Shown here: piece by piece, positions 48,295 through 55,788 of the stretch | How positions within the stretch are numbered: the first letter of the stretch is position 1 | How the letters are laid out: every line of letters starts with the position of its first letter | DNA from: Methylobacterium platani | GTDB taxonomy: Bacteria > Pseudomonadota > Alphaproteobacteria > Rhizobiales > Beijerinckiaceae | Direction: 5' to 3' | Length of the DNA: 55,788 bases | Assembly: GCF_001653715.1 (NCBI RefSeq) | Contig: NZ_LWHQ01000045.1 | Coordinates: forward strand, 1-55,788 | Made by a program: the position numbers and the translations under genes | Notes under the pieces: generated by a model | Seen by the model: only the letters and a program-made list of their open reading frames with translations | Told to the model about the DNA's origin: nothing | Databases searched by the model: none

Positions 48295-49071
48295 CGGGCA
48301 TCTCCCCGGCGCGTCGGCGCCGTTCGGATACCAGAAAGATGCCAAACCACGCGGCCGCGCGTCCTTCGATTGGAGGAGGCGGGGTGCGCTGGCGCACAGT
48401 TCATACTGGTCGATGGACAGTCCGGCAGCCGATCGTCGGGCCAAACGACTGCCGATAACAATCATTGCAGCACCGGAGGCAAATCGTACCGACGTCGAAG
48501 GCCAATTGCGAAGACTCGATTCGGGGTGATCACCGTCGTCAAGCAGACGAGCCGCGAGCGGAGGCTCACGGACGGGCCTTCGCAAAATCTAACGTATGAC
48601 CTCTTTGCACAAGCGCGATTTTTTGATCATGTCCAAGCAAAATTTTATTTCGTTATCCTGAAAGACTTCACAATATATTACTCCAGAATTCACTGAACCC
48701 CTTCAGACCATCGAAGATGGAGCGATCTCGAAGCAGGGCTACGGAAGTCTCAGCGATCCCCGAAGGTCGCTTCGGGGTCAGTCGATCCTCGATCAGGCGA
48801 CACGTCAGGACGAGGCGCAAGCGCGGAGCACGTCGCATTCATGCTCGTAATTTGAGCCCGTGCGGCGATCGAGCGGTCTATCGGATCGCCTGATGCCGCC
48901 AAATCGTTCTATCGGATAATCAATAAACAACATCAGACGAAATTTCGATCGAGTGTCGGACGGTCGCATCGCGATGATGCTGTTCAAAGACAGTCGCGAT
49001 ACCGGACCGCGAACGAGAAGCGGCGGCAGGGTCGCCCCTGCCGCCACCTTTCTCAATCCGTGTTCCGGCGA
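48295..49071. other. 777-bp gene-poor, AT-rich island
   Basis: No gene can be supported here. Base composition falls sharply at about 48590-48720 (runs such as TTTTTTGATCATG and AAAATTTTATTTCG), quite unlike the rest. An 8-bp stem, CCCCGAAG with CTTCGGGG (48758-48777), and a direct repeat TCTATCGGAT (about 48878 and 48911) are seen. A minus-strand frame at 48805-49056 (83 codons) has no family or codon support. Possible decayed foreign DNA or an RNA gene. Confidence 0.5.
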
Positions 49072-49887
49072 TCAGCGCCGCTCGGTGCCGATCGGCTGGC
49101 GGGCCGGGGGCAGTTCGTCCTCGATGCCGAGGGTGCGCTCGCGGGTGGTACCGGGCAGGCCGGGATCGACGGTCTGGGTCGTCGGCGCGGCGCCGGCCGC
49201 GAAGGGCATGCCGCCGGTATTGAGGCCGGTGGTGGTGCTGCCGGCGGCGCCGACCGCCGACGAACCGCCGGCGACGGCGGCCGGGTTGGTCATCGACGGA
49301 GCGGTCTCCTCGTGACGGCCGGTCCAGCCCTCCTGGCGCCAGCCGCGGCTGCGGTCGTCCATGTCGACCGAGCCGTGCTCCTTCAGGATCGCGTAGACCC
49401 GGTCGGCATGGGCGTCGTCGGCCCGCACGGTGACCAGCGTGCCGCCGCGGCGCACGCCCTCGGCGTAGGTGTGGGCCTGTTCCTCGCTCAGGCCGGCCCC
49501 GGTGAGGGAGCCGATCAGGCCGCCTGCTGCGGCACCGACACCGGCACCGGCCAACGTGGCGACGAGCCAGCCGGCAGCGACCACCGGGCCGACGCCCGGG
49601 ATCGCCAGCAGGCCGAGGCCGGTCAGCAGGCCCGCGCCGCCGCCGAGCACGGTGCCGATCGAGGCGCCGGCCCCGGCGCCGTTCGAGGCGTCGTGCGCGG
49701 TCTCGCCGGTGGTCGTGCCGGTCGTCGTCGTGTCGTGGGTGCCGATATGGCCGGAATACCGGTCGCCCTGGTTGTTGGCCACGATGCTGATGTCGGCGTG
49801 CGGCACGCCGGCCGCCTCCACCTTGCGCACCGCCGCCGAGGCGTCGTCGTAGCTGTCGAACAGGGCCGTGATGGTACGGGTCGCCAT
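49072..49887 (-). CDS. General-stress YflT-like protein with glycine-zipper core
   Basis: A 271-residue protein. Residues 1-45 match the heat-stress YflT type domain (ITALFDSYDDASAAVRKVEAAGVPHADISIVANN). A Gly/Ala-rich hydrophobic core (about 70-130) forms a glycine zipper, and residues 130-175 hold a second alpha/beta repeat (AEGVRRGGTLVTVRADDAHADRVYAIL). The C-terminal third is low complexity. Such proteins are induced by stress in many alphaproteobacteria. It lies 46 bp after the next upstream gene, so co-transcription is likely. Confidence 0.75.
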   Translation of the reverse strand: MATRTITALFDSYDDASAAVRKVEAAGVPHADISIVANNQGDRYSGHIGTHDTTTTGTTTGETAHDASNGAGAGASIGTVLGGGAGLLTGLGLLAIPGVGPVVAAGWLVATLAGAGVGAAAGGLIGSLTGAGLSEEQAHTYAEGVRRGGTLVTVRADDAHADRVYAILKEHGSVDMDDRSRGWRQEGWTGRHEETAPSMTNPAAVAGGSSAVGAAGSTTTGLNTGGMPFAAGAAPTTQTVDPGLPGTTRERTLGIEDELPPARQPIGTERR

Positions 49888-49933
49888 GGGCGTCGTCCTT
49901 TGATCGAGGGAGGGGAAGGCGGTGCCGCGGGGC

Positions 49934-50326
49934 TTAGCGGGCGGTCGAGACGTTGCCCTTGAAGTCGAGGCCGACCATCACGGTGTTGCCCGACTGCATG
50001 GCCTGGCCGCGCCAGATGCCCTGGTCGTCCTTCTTGAGGTCCTTCACGTCCTTGAAGCCGGCCTGCTCCATGCGGCTGCGGGCCTGGGCCTCGGTGAAGC
50101 TGTTGGCGCCGGGCTCGAGCTTGGCGTTGGTGGCGACGGTACCGGTGGTGCCCGGGTTGTTCTTGTCCATCATGTCGGTGTTGGGCCGGGTCACCGCCTC
50201 CTGGCCCTGCGACTGGGTGCTCGGCTTGGCGTTGTGGGCCGGATCGCCCGTCACCGTGGTCTGGGCCTGGGCCGCGCCGGCCCCGAGCATGCCGAGCGCC
50301 GCGAGGGTGATGAGGGTCTTGCGCAT
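49934..50326 (-). CDS. Small periplasmic PepSY-like protein
   Basis: A 130-residue exported protein. Signal peptide MRKTLITLAALGMLGAGAAQA, then a low-complexity Asn/Thr linker (residues about 30-75), and a small domain FTEAQARSRMEQAGFKDVKDLKKDDQGIWRGQAM...VGLDFKGNV, which looks like half of a PepSY fold. GAGGAG sits before the ATG. Function unknown; a stress-linked envelope protein is likely given the downstream YflT-like gene. Confidence 0.7.
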   Translation of the reverse strand: MRKTLITLAALGMLGAGAAQAQTTVTGDPAHNAKPSTQSQGQEAVTRPNTDMMDKNNPGTTGTVATNAKLEPGANSFTEAQARSRMEQAGFKDVKDLKKDDQGIWRGQAMQSGNTVMVGLDFKGNVSTAR

Positions 50327-50660
50327 GATCTCCTCGAACCTTGTCTGACCGATCGATGCCATCTCAATCGTTGCCGCGCGTCTTAGTTCCGCAGATGTAA
50401 CGTTGAACTCGGCATCGGCGTCGAGTTCCAAAAAATTCGTATTCAGCTTGACCGTTGATGCGTCGATCTTTGTCTTTGTTCTGTGGTGCGGCGCACAAAA
50501 ACGGAACGCCGGGATTGTTCCGGTCCGAAACTGAACAGAATTTCATTGTGCGCGGGCGTCGGCGATCGGGCGGGCGGGGGCCGCACGGCGCGACGGTCGT
50601 TAACCGATCCCTAACCATGCACCCGGCAGGAATTGCCGGGTCGACGGTGGATGGGTTCTG
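50327..50660. promoter_or_regulatory. Divergent promoter region PepSY-like gene/flhA
   Basis: 334 bp with no gene, lower GC than the flanks (AAAAAATTCG near 50430). It has a CtrA-like box near flhA (listed separately). On the minus side a GGAAC with a weak partner could be an EcfG-type -35, but the spacing and second box are poor. Confidence 0.45.
50600..50615 (+). promoter_or_regulatory. CtrA-like box upstream of flhA
   Basis: TTAA at 50600-50603, seven bases, then CTAAC at 50611-50615: one mismatch from the CtrA consensus TTAA-N7-TTAAC. It ends 45 bp before the flhA start codon. CtrA control of early flagellar genes is established in Caulobacter, so this position is meaningful. Confidence 0.6.
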
Positions 50661-52781
50661 ATGAGCGAGACCGGGGCACTCGGCGCGGGCCGCATCTTCG
50701 CGCTGCCGACGCGGGCCGACCTGATGGCGCTGACGCGCCGCAGCGACATCGTGCTCGCCGTCGCGGTGCTCGGCATCCTGGTGGTGCTGATCTTCCCGCT
50801 GCCGGCCCTGCTCCTCGACCTGCTGCTGGCGGTCTCGATCATCCTGTCGGTCCTGATCCTGATGACCGGCCTGTTCATCGAGAACCCGCTCGAATTCACG
50901 GTCTTCCCGGTCGTGCTGCTGATCGCCACGATGCTGCGGCTGGCGCTCAACCTCGCTTCGACCCGGCTGATCCTCGGCCACGGCCACGAGGGCACGGCGG
51001 CGGCCGGCCACGTCATCGAGGCGTTCGGCCACTTCGTGATGGGCGGCAACTTCCTGATCGGGATCATCGTCTTCGCAATCCTGATCATCGTGAACTTCGT
51101 CGTCATCACCAAGGGCTCGGGCCGCATCGCGGAGGTCGCGGCGCGCTTCACCCTCGACGCGATGCCCGGCAAGCAGATGGCGATCGACGCCGACCTCTCG
51201 GCCGGCCTTATCGACGAGAAGACCGCCAAGACCCGCCGCCAGTCGCTCGAGGACGAATCCTCGTTCTTCGGCGCCATGGACGGCGCCTCGAAATTCGTGC
51301 GCGGCGACGCGATCGCGGCGCTCCTCATCACCTTCATCAACGTGGTGGGCGGCATCATCATCGGGGTCGCCCAGCAGGGCCTGAGCTTCGGCGACGCGGC
51401 CCGGAGCTACACCCTGCTCACCGTCGGCGACGGACTCGTCAGCCAGGTCCCGGCGCTGATCGTCTCGACCGCGGCGGGCCTCCTCGTCTCCAAGGCCGGC
51501 GTGCGCGGCGCCGCCGCCCGGGCGCTCGGACGCCAGATCGCCAACTACCCCAAGGCGCTCGGCATGTCGGCCGGGGTGATGATCCTGATCGGGCTCCTGC
51601 CCGGCATCCCGATGCTGCCCTTCCTCGCCCTCGGGCTCGGCGCCGCCTACCTCGCCCGCCGCATCGCGCTGATGCCCAAGCCCGTCGAGGCCGAGGCCGC
51701 CGCCGGGGACGCATCCGCCGCGGACGGCACGGCGGCGCAGAAGGAGGAGACCGCCGCCGACCTCCTCAAGCTCGACGACCTGAAGCTCGAGATGGGCTAC
51801 GCGCTCCTGCCCCTCGTCAACGGGCCGGCGGGCCAGGACCGCCTCACCGACCAGATCCGGGCCCTGCGCCGGCAGCTCGCCGCCGAGCTCGGCTTCGTGA
51901 TGCCCTCGGTGCGCATCCTCGACAACGTCCAGCTCGAGGCCAACGCCTACGTGGTGCGGGTGAAGGAGATCGAGGCCGGGACGGGGCAGGTCTTCCCGGG
52001 CCAGTTCATGGCGATGGACCCGATGGGCGGCCAGGTGCAGCTGCCGGGCCAGCACCTGCTGGAACCGACCTTCGGCCTGCCGGCGACCTGGATCGACGCC
52101 TCCCTGCGCGACGAGGCCCAGCTCAAGGGTTACACCGTGGTCGATGCCGCGACCGTGGTCTCGACCCATCTCACCGAGATCATCAAGGCCCACGTCGCCG
52201 ACCTCCTCAACCACGTCGAGGTGCACAAGCTCCTGAAGGAGCTGCCGAAGGAGCACGGCGAGCTCCTCAAGGAGGTGGTGCCGGGCCAGATCGCCACCAC
52301 GGGCATCCAGCGGGTGCTGCAATACCTTCTCGCCGAGCGGGTCTCGATCCGCGACCTCGGCACCATCGTGGAGGGCATCGCGGAGGTCGCCGGACACATC
52401 AAGAACCCGCGCGACATCGTCGAGCACGTCCGCGCCCGCCTCGGCCGCCAGATCTGCGCCCAGTACCAGGGGCCGGGCGGGGTGCTGCCGATCATCACCC
52501 TGTCGCCGGCCTGGGAGGGCGCCTTCATGGAGGCGATCGTCGGCCAGGGCGACGAGCGCCACCTGGCGATGCAGCCCTCGAAGCTGTCGGACTTCGTCAC
52601 CACGGTGCGCGACCGCTTCGAGGAGGCGGCGCGGATGGGCGAGATGCCGGTCCTCGTCACCTCGGTCCAGGCCCGGCCCTTCGTGCGCTCGATCATCGAG
52701 CGCTTCCGCCGCGAGACCCCGGTGATGAGCCAGGCCGAGATCCACCCGCGGGCGCGACTGAAGACCGTCGGCTCGGTCTAG
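50661..52781 (+). CDS. flhA: Flagellar export gate protein FlhA
   Basis: A 706-residue integral protein of the flagellar type III export gate. Eight hydrophobic segments lie in residues 1-340, the FHIPEP-type loop includes RIAEVAARFTLDAMPGKQMAIDADL, and the cytoplasmic C-terminal domain (about 370-706) binds export chaperones (TILEPTFGLPATWID-like stretch, HLTEIIKAHVADLL). Full length. It stands alone, with no flhB or fliR beside it, behind a CtrA-like box. Confidence 0.95.
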   Translation: MSETGALGAGRIFALPTRADLMALTRRSDIVLAVAVLGILVVLIFPLPALLLDLLLAVSIILSVLILMTGLFIENPLEFTVFPVVLLIATMLRLALNLASTRLILGHGHEGTAAAGHVIEAFGHFVMGGNFLIGIIVFAILIIVNFVVITKGSGRIAEVAARFTLDAMPGKQMAIDADLSAGLIDEKTAKTRRQSLEDESSFFGAMDGASKFVRGDAIAALLITFINVVGGIIIGVAQQGLSFGDAARSYTLLTVGDGLVSQVPALIVSTAAGLLVSKAGVRGAAARALGRQIANYPKALGMSAGVMILIGLLPGIPMLPFLALGLGAAYLARRIALMPKPVEAEAAAGDASAADGTAAQKEETAADLLKLDDLKLEMGYALLPLVNGPAGQDRLTDQIRALRRQLAAELGFVMPSVRILDNVQLEANAYVVRVKEIEAGTGQVFPGQFMAMDPMGGQVQLPGQHLLEPTFGLPATWIDASLRDEAQLKGYTVVDAATVVSTHLTEIIKAHVADLLNHVEVHKLLKELPKEHGELLKEVVPGQIATTGIQRVLQYLLAERVSIRDLGTIVEGIAEVAGHIKNPRDIVEHVRARLGRQICAQYQGPGGVLPIITLSPAWEGAFMEAIVGQGDERHLAMQPSKLSDFVTTVRDRFEEAARMGEMPVLVTSVQARPFVRSIIERFRRETPVMSQAEIHPRARLKTVGSV

Positions 52782-52981
52782 CCAGATGTCGCCGAGGCGG
52801 TTCCCGGTTCGGCGCCAAAAACCTGCGAGAGAACAAGAATCCAAGTGGGCGAAGCGTCGGCCTGCCGACGCAAGTCCGCTGAGCCTCCGGAGGAGTCCGC
52901 AGCGGCGCTCTGCGCCGGCCGCGGGCTGACGGCGCCGGCCCGGCATGGCAAAGGAGGCCGGACACGACCCCGGAGGATCCG

Positions 52982-53512
52982 ATGCCGCTCTACGCCCTCG
53001 ACGCCGTCAGCCCGGTCCTGCCGGAGGATGGCAGCACCTGGATCGCGCCCGACGCCCACGTGATCGGCCGGGTGCAGCTCGGCCGCGAGGTCGGCGTGTG
53101 GTTCGGCGCGGTCATCCGCGGCGACAACGAGCCGATCGCGGTCGGCGACCGCACCAACATCCAGGAAGGCGCGGTGCTCCACACCGATGCGGGCTTCCCG
53201 CTCACCCTCGGCGACGGCATCACGGTCGGGCACGGCGCGATCGTGCATGGCTGCACGGTCGGCGACAACACGCTGATCGGGATGGGCGCGACGATCCTCA
53301 ACGGCGCCCGGATCGGCCGCAACTGCCTCGTGGGGGCCAACGCGCTCGTCACCGAGGGCAAGGAGTTTCCCGACAACAGCCTGATCGTCGGCGCCCCCGC
53401 CAAGGCGGTGCGGGTGCTCGACGAGGCGGCGGTGGCGGGCCTGCGGGCCTCGGCCGACCGCTACGTCGCCAATGCCAGGCGCTTCGCGCAAGGGCTGCGC
53501 CGCATGGATTGA
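52982..53512 (+). CDS. Gamma-class carbonic anhydrase family protein
   Basis: A 176-residue left-handed beta-helix protein with hexapeptide repeats. The three zinc-binding His of the gamma class are present: H67 (VLHTDAG), H84 and H89 (VGHGAIVHG). The family includes carbonic anhydrases (Cam/YrdA/CaiE-like) and trimeric transferases. Activity cannot be fixed from sequence, as the acidic loop of Cam is missing. It lies 200 bp after flhA, same strand. Confidence 0.9.
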   Translation: MPLYALDAVSPVLPEDGSTWIAPDAHVIGRVQLGREVGVWFGAVIRGDNEPIAVGDRTNIQEGAVLHTDAGFPLTLGDGITVGHGAIVHGCTVGDNTLIGMGATILNGARIGRNCLVGANALVTEGKEFPDNSLIVGAPAKAVRVLDEAAVAGLRASADRYVANARRFAQGLRRMD

Positions 53513-53636
53513 TGCCATCGCGCCTCGCCCGACCGGCGCGTCGGCCTCGGCGCCGGGAAAAGGCCTTGCGGGCCTGCCCGCCATCTCCGAGTGAGTTCGT
53601 TCGACAATGCCGGGGCCTGACGGCGCGGGCCGTCGA

Positions 53637-55712
53637 TCAGGCGGCGCGCACGGTGGCGAGGAAGCGCTGCACCTCGCTCGAGAGATGAGCGGACTGGCGC
53701 GACAGCGCCGAGGCCGAGGCGAGGACCCGGCCCGCCGCGTGCCCGGTCGCCTCGGACGCCTCCGCGACACCCGCGATGTGGCTCGTGACCTCCATCGTCC
53801 CGGTGGAGGCCTGGGTCACGCTGCCGACGATCTCCCGGGTCGCCGCGCCCTGCTGATCGACCGCCGCGGCGATCGAGGCCGCGACCGCGTCGATCTCGCG
53901 GATCCGCGCGGCGATCGAGCCGATCGCCTCGACGGCCTGGCCCGTCGCGCCCTGGATCTGGCCGATCTGGCCGGCGATCTCGTCGGTGGCCCGGGCCGTC
54001 TGGTTGGCCAGTTCCTTGACCTCCGCCGCCACCACGGCGAAACCGCGGCCGGCCTCGCCGGCCCGCGCCGCCTCGATCGTGGCGTTGAGCGCCAGCAGGT
54101 TGGTCTGGGCCGCGATGGTCGAGATCAGCTTCACGACGCCATCGACCCTGGCGACCGTGCGATTGAGCGCGAGCACGAGGGAGGCGGTCTCTCCGGCCTC
54201 GCCCACCGCCAGCTTCGCCAGATCGGCCGAGCCCGAGACCTGCCGGCCGATCTCCACCACCGAGGCGCCGAGCTCTTCGGCCGCCGCCGCCACGGTGTTG
54301 ACGTTGGCCGCCGCCTGTTCCGCCGCCGCCGCGACCGTGACCGAGCGGCCGGCGGTTTCGGTCGCGGCCGCACTCATCTGCCCGGCGGTTCCCTGCAGCT
54401 CCGTCGCCGAATCCGAGACCAGCCCGACGATGCCGCCCACCGCCGCCTCGAAGCGGTCCGCCATCTCGCTCATCGCGGCACGGCGCTGCGTCTCGGCATC
54501 GGCGCGGGCCAGGGCGGTCTCCGCCTCGAGCCCGCGCGCGTGGATCAGGTTGTCCTTGAACACCTGCACGGCGCCGGCCAGCGAACCGATCTCGTCGCGC
54601 CGCCCGACGCACGGCACGGCGATGTCGACATGCCCGCCGGCGATGCGGCCGACCGCTCCGGTCAGGGTCTGGAGCGGCTGCACCACCCGGGAGAACAGCA
54701 GGACCGCGGCGCCGGCCGACAGCGCCAGGATGAGACCCACGACGCCGAGCGCGACCATGACGGCGCTCCTGGCGCCCTGCGCGGCCCCCCGGGCCTCGGC
54801 CATGGCGTGATCGAGGGCCGCATCGCGCAGCACGAGGAGGTTCGCCAGGCCCGGCAGCGTCCATTTGCGGAACTCCGTCCGGTTGAACGGCCATGCGACG
54901 GGCTGGTCCGGGGCGAGCCGGCTCTGCGCCCGGGCGGTGGCGATCATCTCCAGCCAGCGGGCGTCGTCGCGCTTGACGAAGGCGGCCTGCTGCCGCTCCA
55001 GCTCCTGCTTCAGGACCTCGGCGTCGGGCATGGCCTCGATCAGGCGCGTGGCGTTGTCCCAGGCCTGCGCGGTGCGGCCGGTGAGCTGATCGACGGCGGG
55101 GAAGTCGGCCGCAGGCGGGCTGCCGGTGACCCAGTTGCCCAGGAACACGGCCCGGCGGCCGACGAATTCCCGGACATCCATGACCAGGGTCGCGACCTCC
55201 ACGGCGGCGGCGATCCGCGGCGCCTCCGCGGCGACGCGCCGGCCGGCGGACTTGGCGAGATCGGACAGGCGGGAGGTCCCCCGCTGCAACTCCTGCATGA
55301 CCTGCGCGGAGAAGCCCCGATCCCGCTGCGCGCCGGGCAGCTTCGCCTGGGCGGCGACCGCCTCCCTCAGGCCCGCCAGCGCCGCCCTGGTCTCGGAGAG
55401 GCTCCGCCCGTCCAGGCCGGCGGCGCGGACGCTCCGCTCGGCGGCGTCGAGCAGCGAGTCGCTGGCGCGGGCCGCCAGGGCGAGGGCCGGCAGGTCCGGG
55501 GCCTCAGCCTTCGCGGCGGCGTTGATGGTGCCCATCTCGACGCCGAACACCGTCTGCGCCCGCTGGACATCGGCTACGACCGTCGCGGCGACCTCGGCAT
55601 TGGCTGCCCGCGTCCAGGAGCGCCAGTTCTCCGAGGCGATCCAGCTCGTGGCCGCGAGGCCCGGAATCGCCACGATGGCGAAACCGGTGAGGACGATAAT
55701 CTTGATGCGCAT
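53637..55712 (-). CDS. Methyl-accepting chemotaxis protein
   Basis: A 691-residue chemoreceptor. TM1 at about 6-24, a long helical periplasmic sensing region to about 315, TM2 at about 316-341, HAMP at about 341-393, and the MCP signalling domain at about 430-680 with the conserved VVAAEVKELANQTARATDEI hairpin region. No CheR-docking pentapeptide is seen at the C-terminus. The ligand is unknown. It signals through CheW/CheA to flagella, consistent with flhA nearby. The remaining 76 bp of the window hold no further feature. Confidence 0.93.
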   Translation of the reverse strand: MRIKIIVLTGFAIVAIPGLAATSWIASENWRSWTRAANAEVAATVVADVQRAQTVFGVEMGTINAAAKAEAPDLPALALAARASDSLLDAAERSVRAAGLDGRSLSETRAALAGLREAVAAQAKLPGAQRDRGFSAQVMQELQRGTSRLSDLAKSAGRRVAAEAPRIAAAVEVATLVMDVREFVGRRAVFLGNWVTGSPPAADFPAVDQLTGRTAQAWDNATRLIEAMPDAEVLKQELERQQAAFVKRDDARWLEMIATARAQSRLAPDQPVAWPFNRTEFRKWTLPGLANLLVLRDAALDHAMAEARGAAQGARSAVMVALGVVGLILALSAGAAVLLFSRVVQPLQTLTGAVGRIAGGHVDIAVPCVGRRDEIGSLAGAVQVFKDNLIHARGLEAETALARADAETQRRAAMSEMADRFEAAVGGIVGLVSDSATELQGTAGQMSAAATETAGRSVTVAAAAEQAAANVNTVAAAAEELGASVVEIGRQVSGSADLAKLAVGEAGETASLVLALNRTVARVDGVVKLISTIAAQTNLLALNATIEAARAGEAGRGFAVVAAEVKELANQTARATDEIAGQIGQIQGATGQAVEAIGSIAARIREIDAVAASIAAAVDQQGAATREIVGSVTQASTGTMEVTSHIAGVAEASEATGHAAGRVLASASALSRQSAHLSSEVQRFLATVRAA

Positions 55713-55788
55713 CGGGATCGCTCGATCGTTCTTCGGCGAATGTGCGACAAAACGACTAATCGTGACTTAGGCGGTGTGGACAGTTACC

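Noticed and set aside
48805..49056. 83-codon minus-strand frame in the AT-rich island
   Set aside because: No family resemblance, no good ribosome site, and codon use unlike the neighbours.
50366..50429. Possible EcfG stress promoters (GGAAC boxes on the minus strand)
   Set aside because: The -10 partners read GATT or have spacing one base short; not enough to call.
50364..52946. 860-codon minus-strand frame antisense to flhA
   Set aside because: Same shadow effect; composed of His/Asp/Arg-rich text with no motif.

Overview
The window reads as ordinary chromosome from a very GC-rich alphaproteobacterium of the Rhizobiales, most likely Methylobacterium or a close relative. Evidence: strong third-position GC, heavy use of GTG starts and ATGA/GTGA stop-start overlaps, an Usg protein, a BcsS-type cellulose protein, two CtrA-type boxes (TTAA-N7-TTAAC and TTAA-N7-CTAAC), a coxGSLMDE-style molybdenum hydroxylase cluster and a DUF6867-type gene at the end of a liv operon. 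I see no rRNA, tRNA, CRISPR array, prophage or complete insertion sequence.

Layout. 1-308: end of a secreted VCBS/FG-GAP protein and a long hairpin. 408-2980: zinc locus, with zur divergent from a small membrane protein, znuC and znuB; no znuA is present. 3036-5884: a DUF2256 mini-gene with a formyltransferase-like gene, divergent from an iron-sulfur photolyase gene. 5807-8165: bcsS, usg behind a CtrA box, and an ExoD-like gene. 8268-18046 (minus strand): a form II (AYRGAGR) CO-dehydrogenase-like hydroxylase operon, coxG-S-L-M-D-E, then two XdhC half-proteins, a molybdopterin-binding protein and a MocA-like cytidylyltransferase. 18273-23965 (plus): livHMGF, a DUF6867-type protein and livK, ending in a clear terminator.

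24168-28971: infA paralogue, rpe, two coupled small genes behind parC, and recO. 29033-35253: PAS histidine kinase, SGNH hydrolase, a Pro/Ala-rich anchored protein, an exported calcineurin-like phosphoesterase and arfB. 35326-38622: a ligase-associated helicase and PdeM nuclease pair. 38843-45470: a probable catabolic operon (SDR, split transketolase, 3-hydroxyisobutyrate-dehydrogenase-like enzyme, TRAP SBP, fused TRAP QM) behind a perfect 19-bp palindrome; this is the best candidate for an unassigned pathway. 45616-48294: PheC-like periplasmic protein, FUSC and LysE transporters. 48295-49071: a gene-poor, AT-rich island. 49072-55712: two stress/periplasmic genes, flhA behind a CtrA-like box, a gamma-carbonic anhydrase and a chemoreceptor.

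How the parts connect. The cox block encodes the structural subunits plus the products needed to make and load a cytidylylated Mo cofactor, so it looks self-contained. The liv operon diverges from it and may share control. The 38843-45470 block couples import with two dehydrogenases and a C2-transferring enzyme. All functional calls are from reading the translations; no database search was run.
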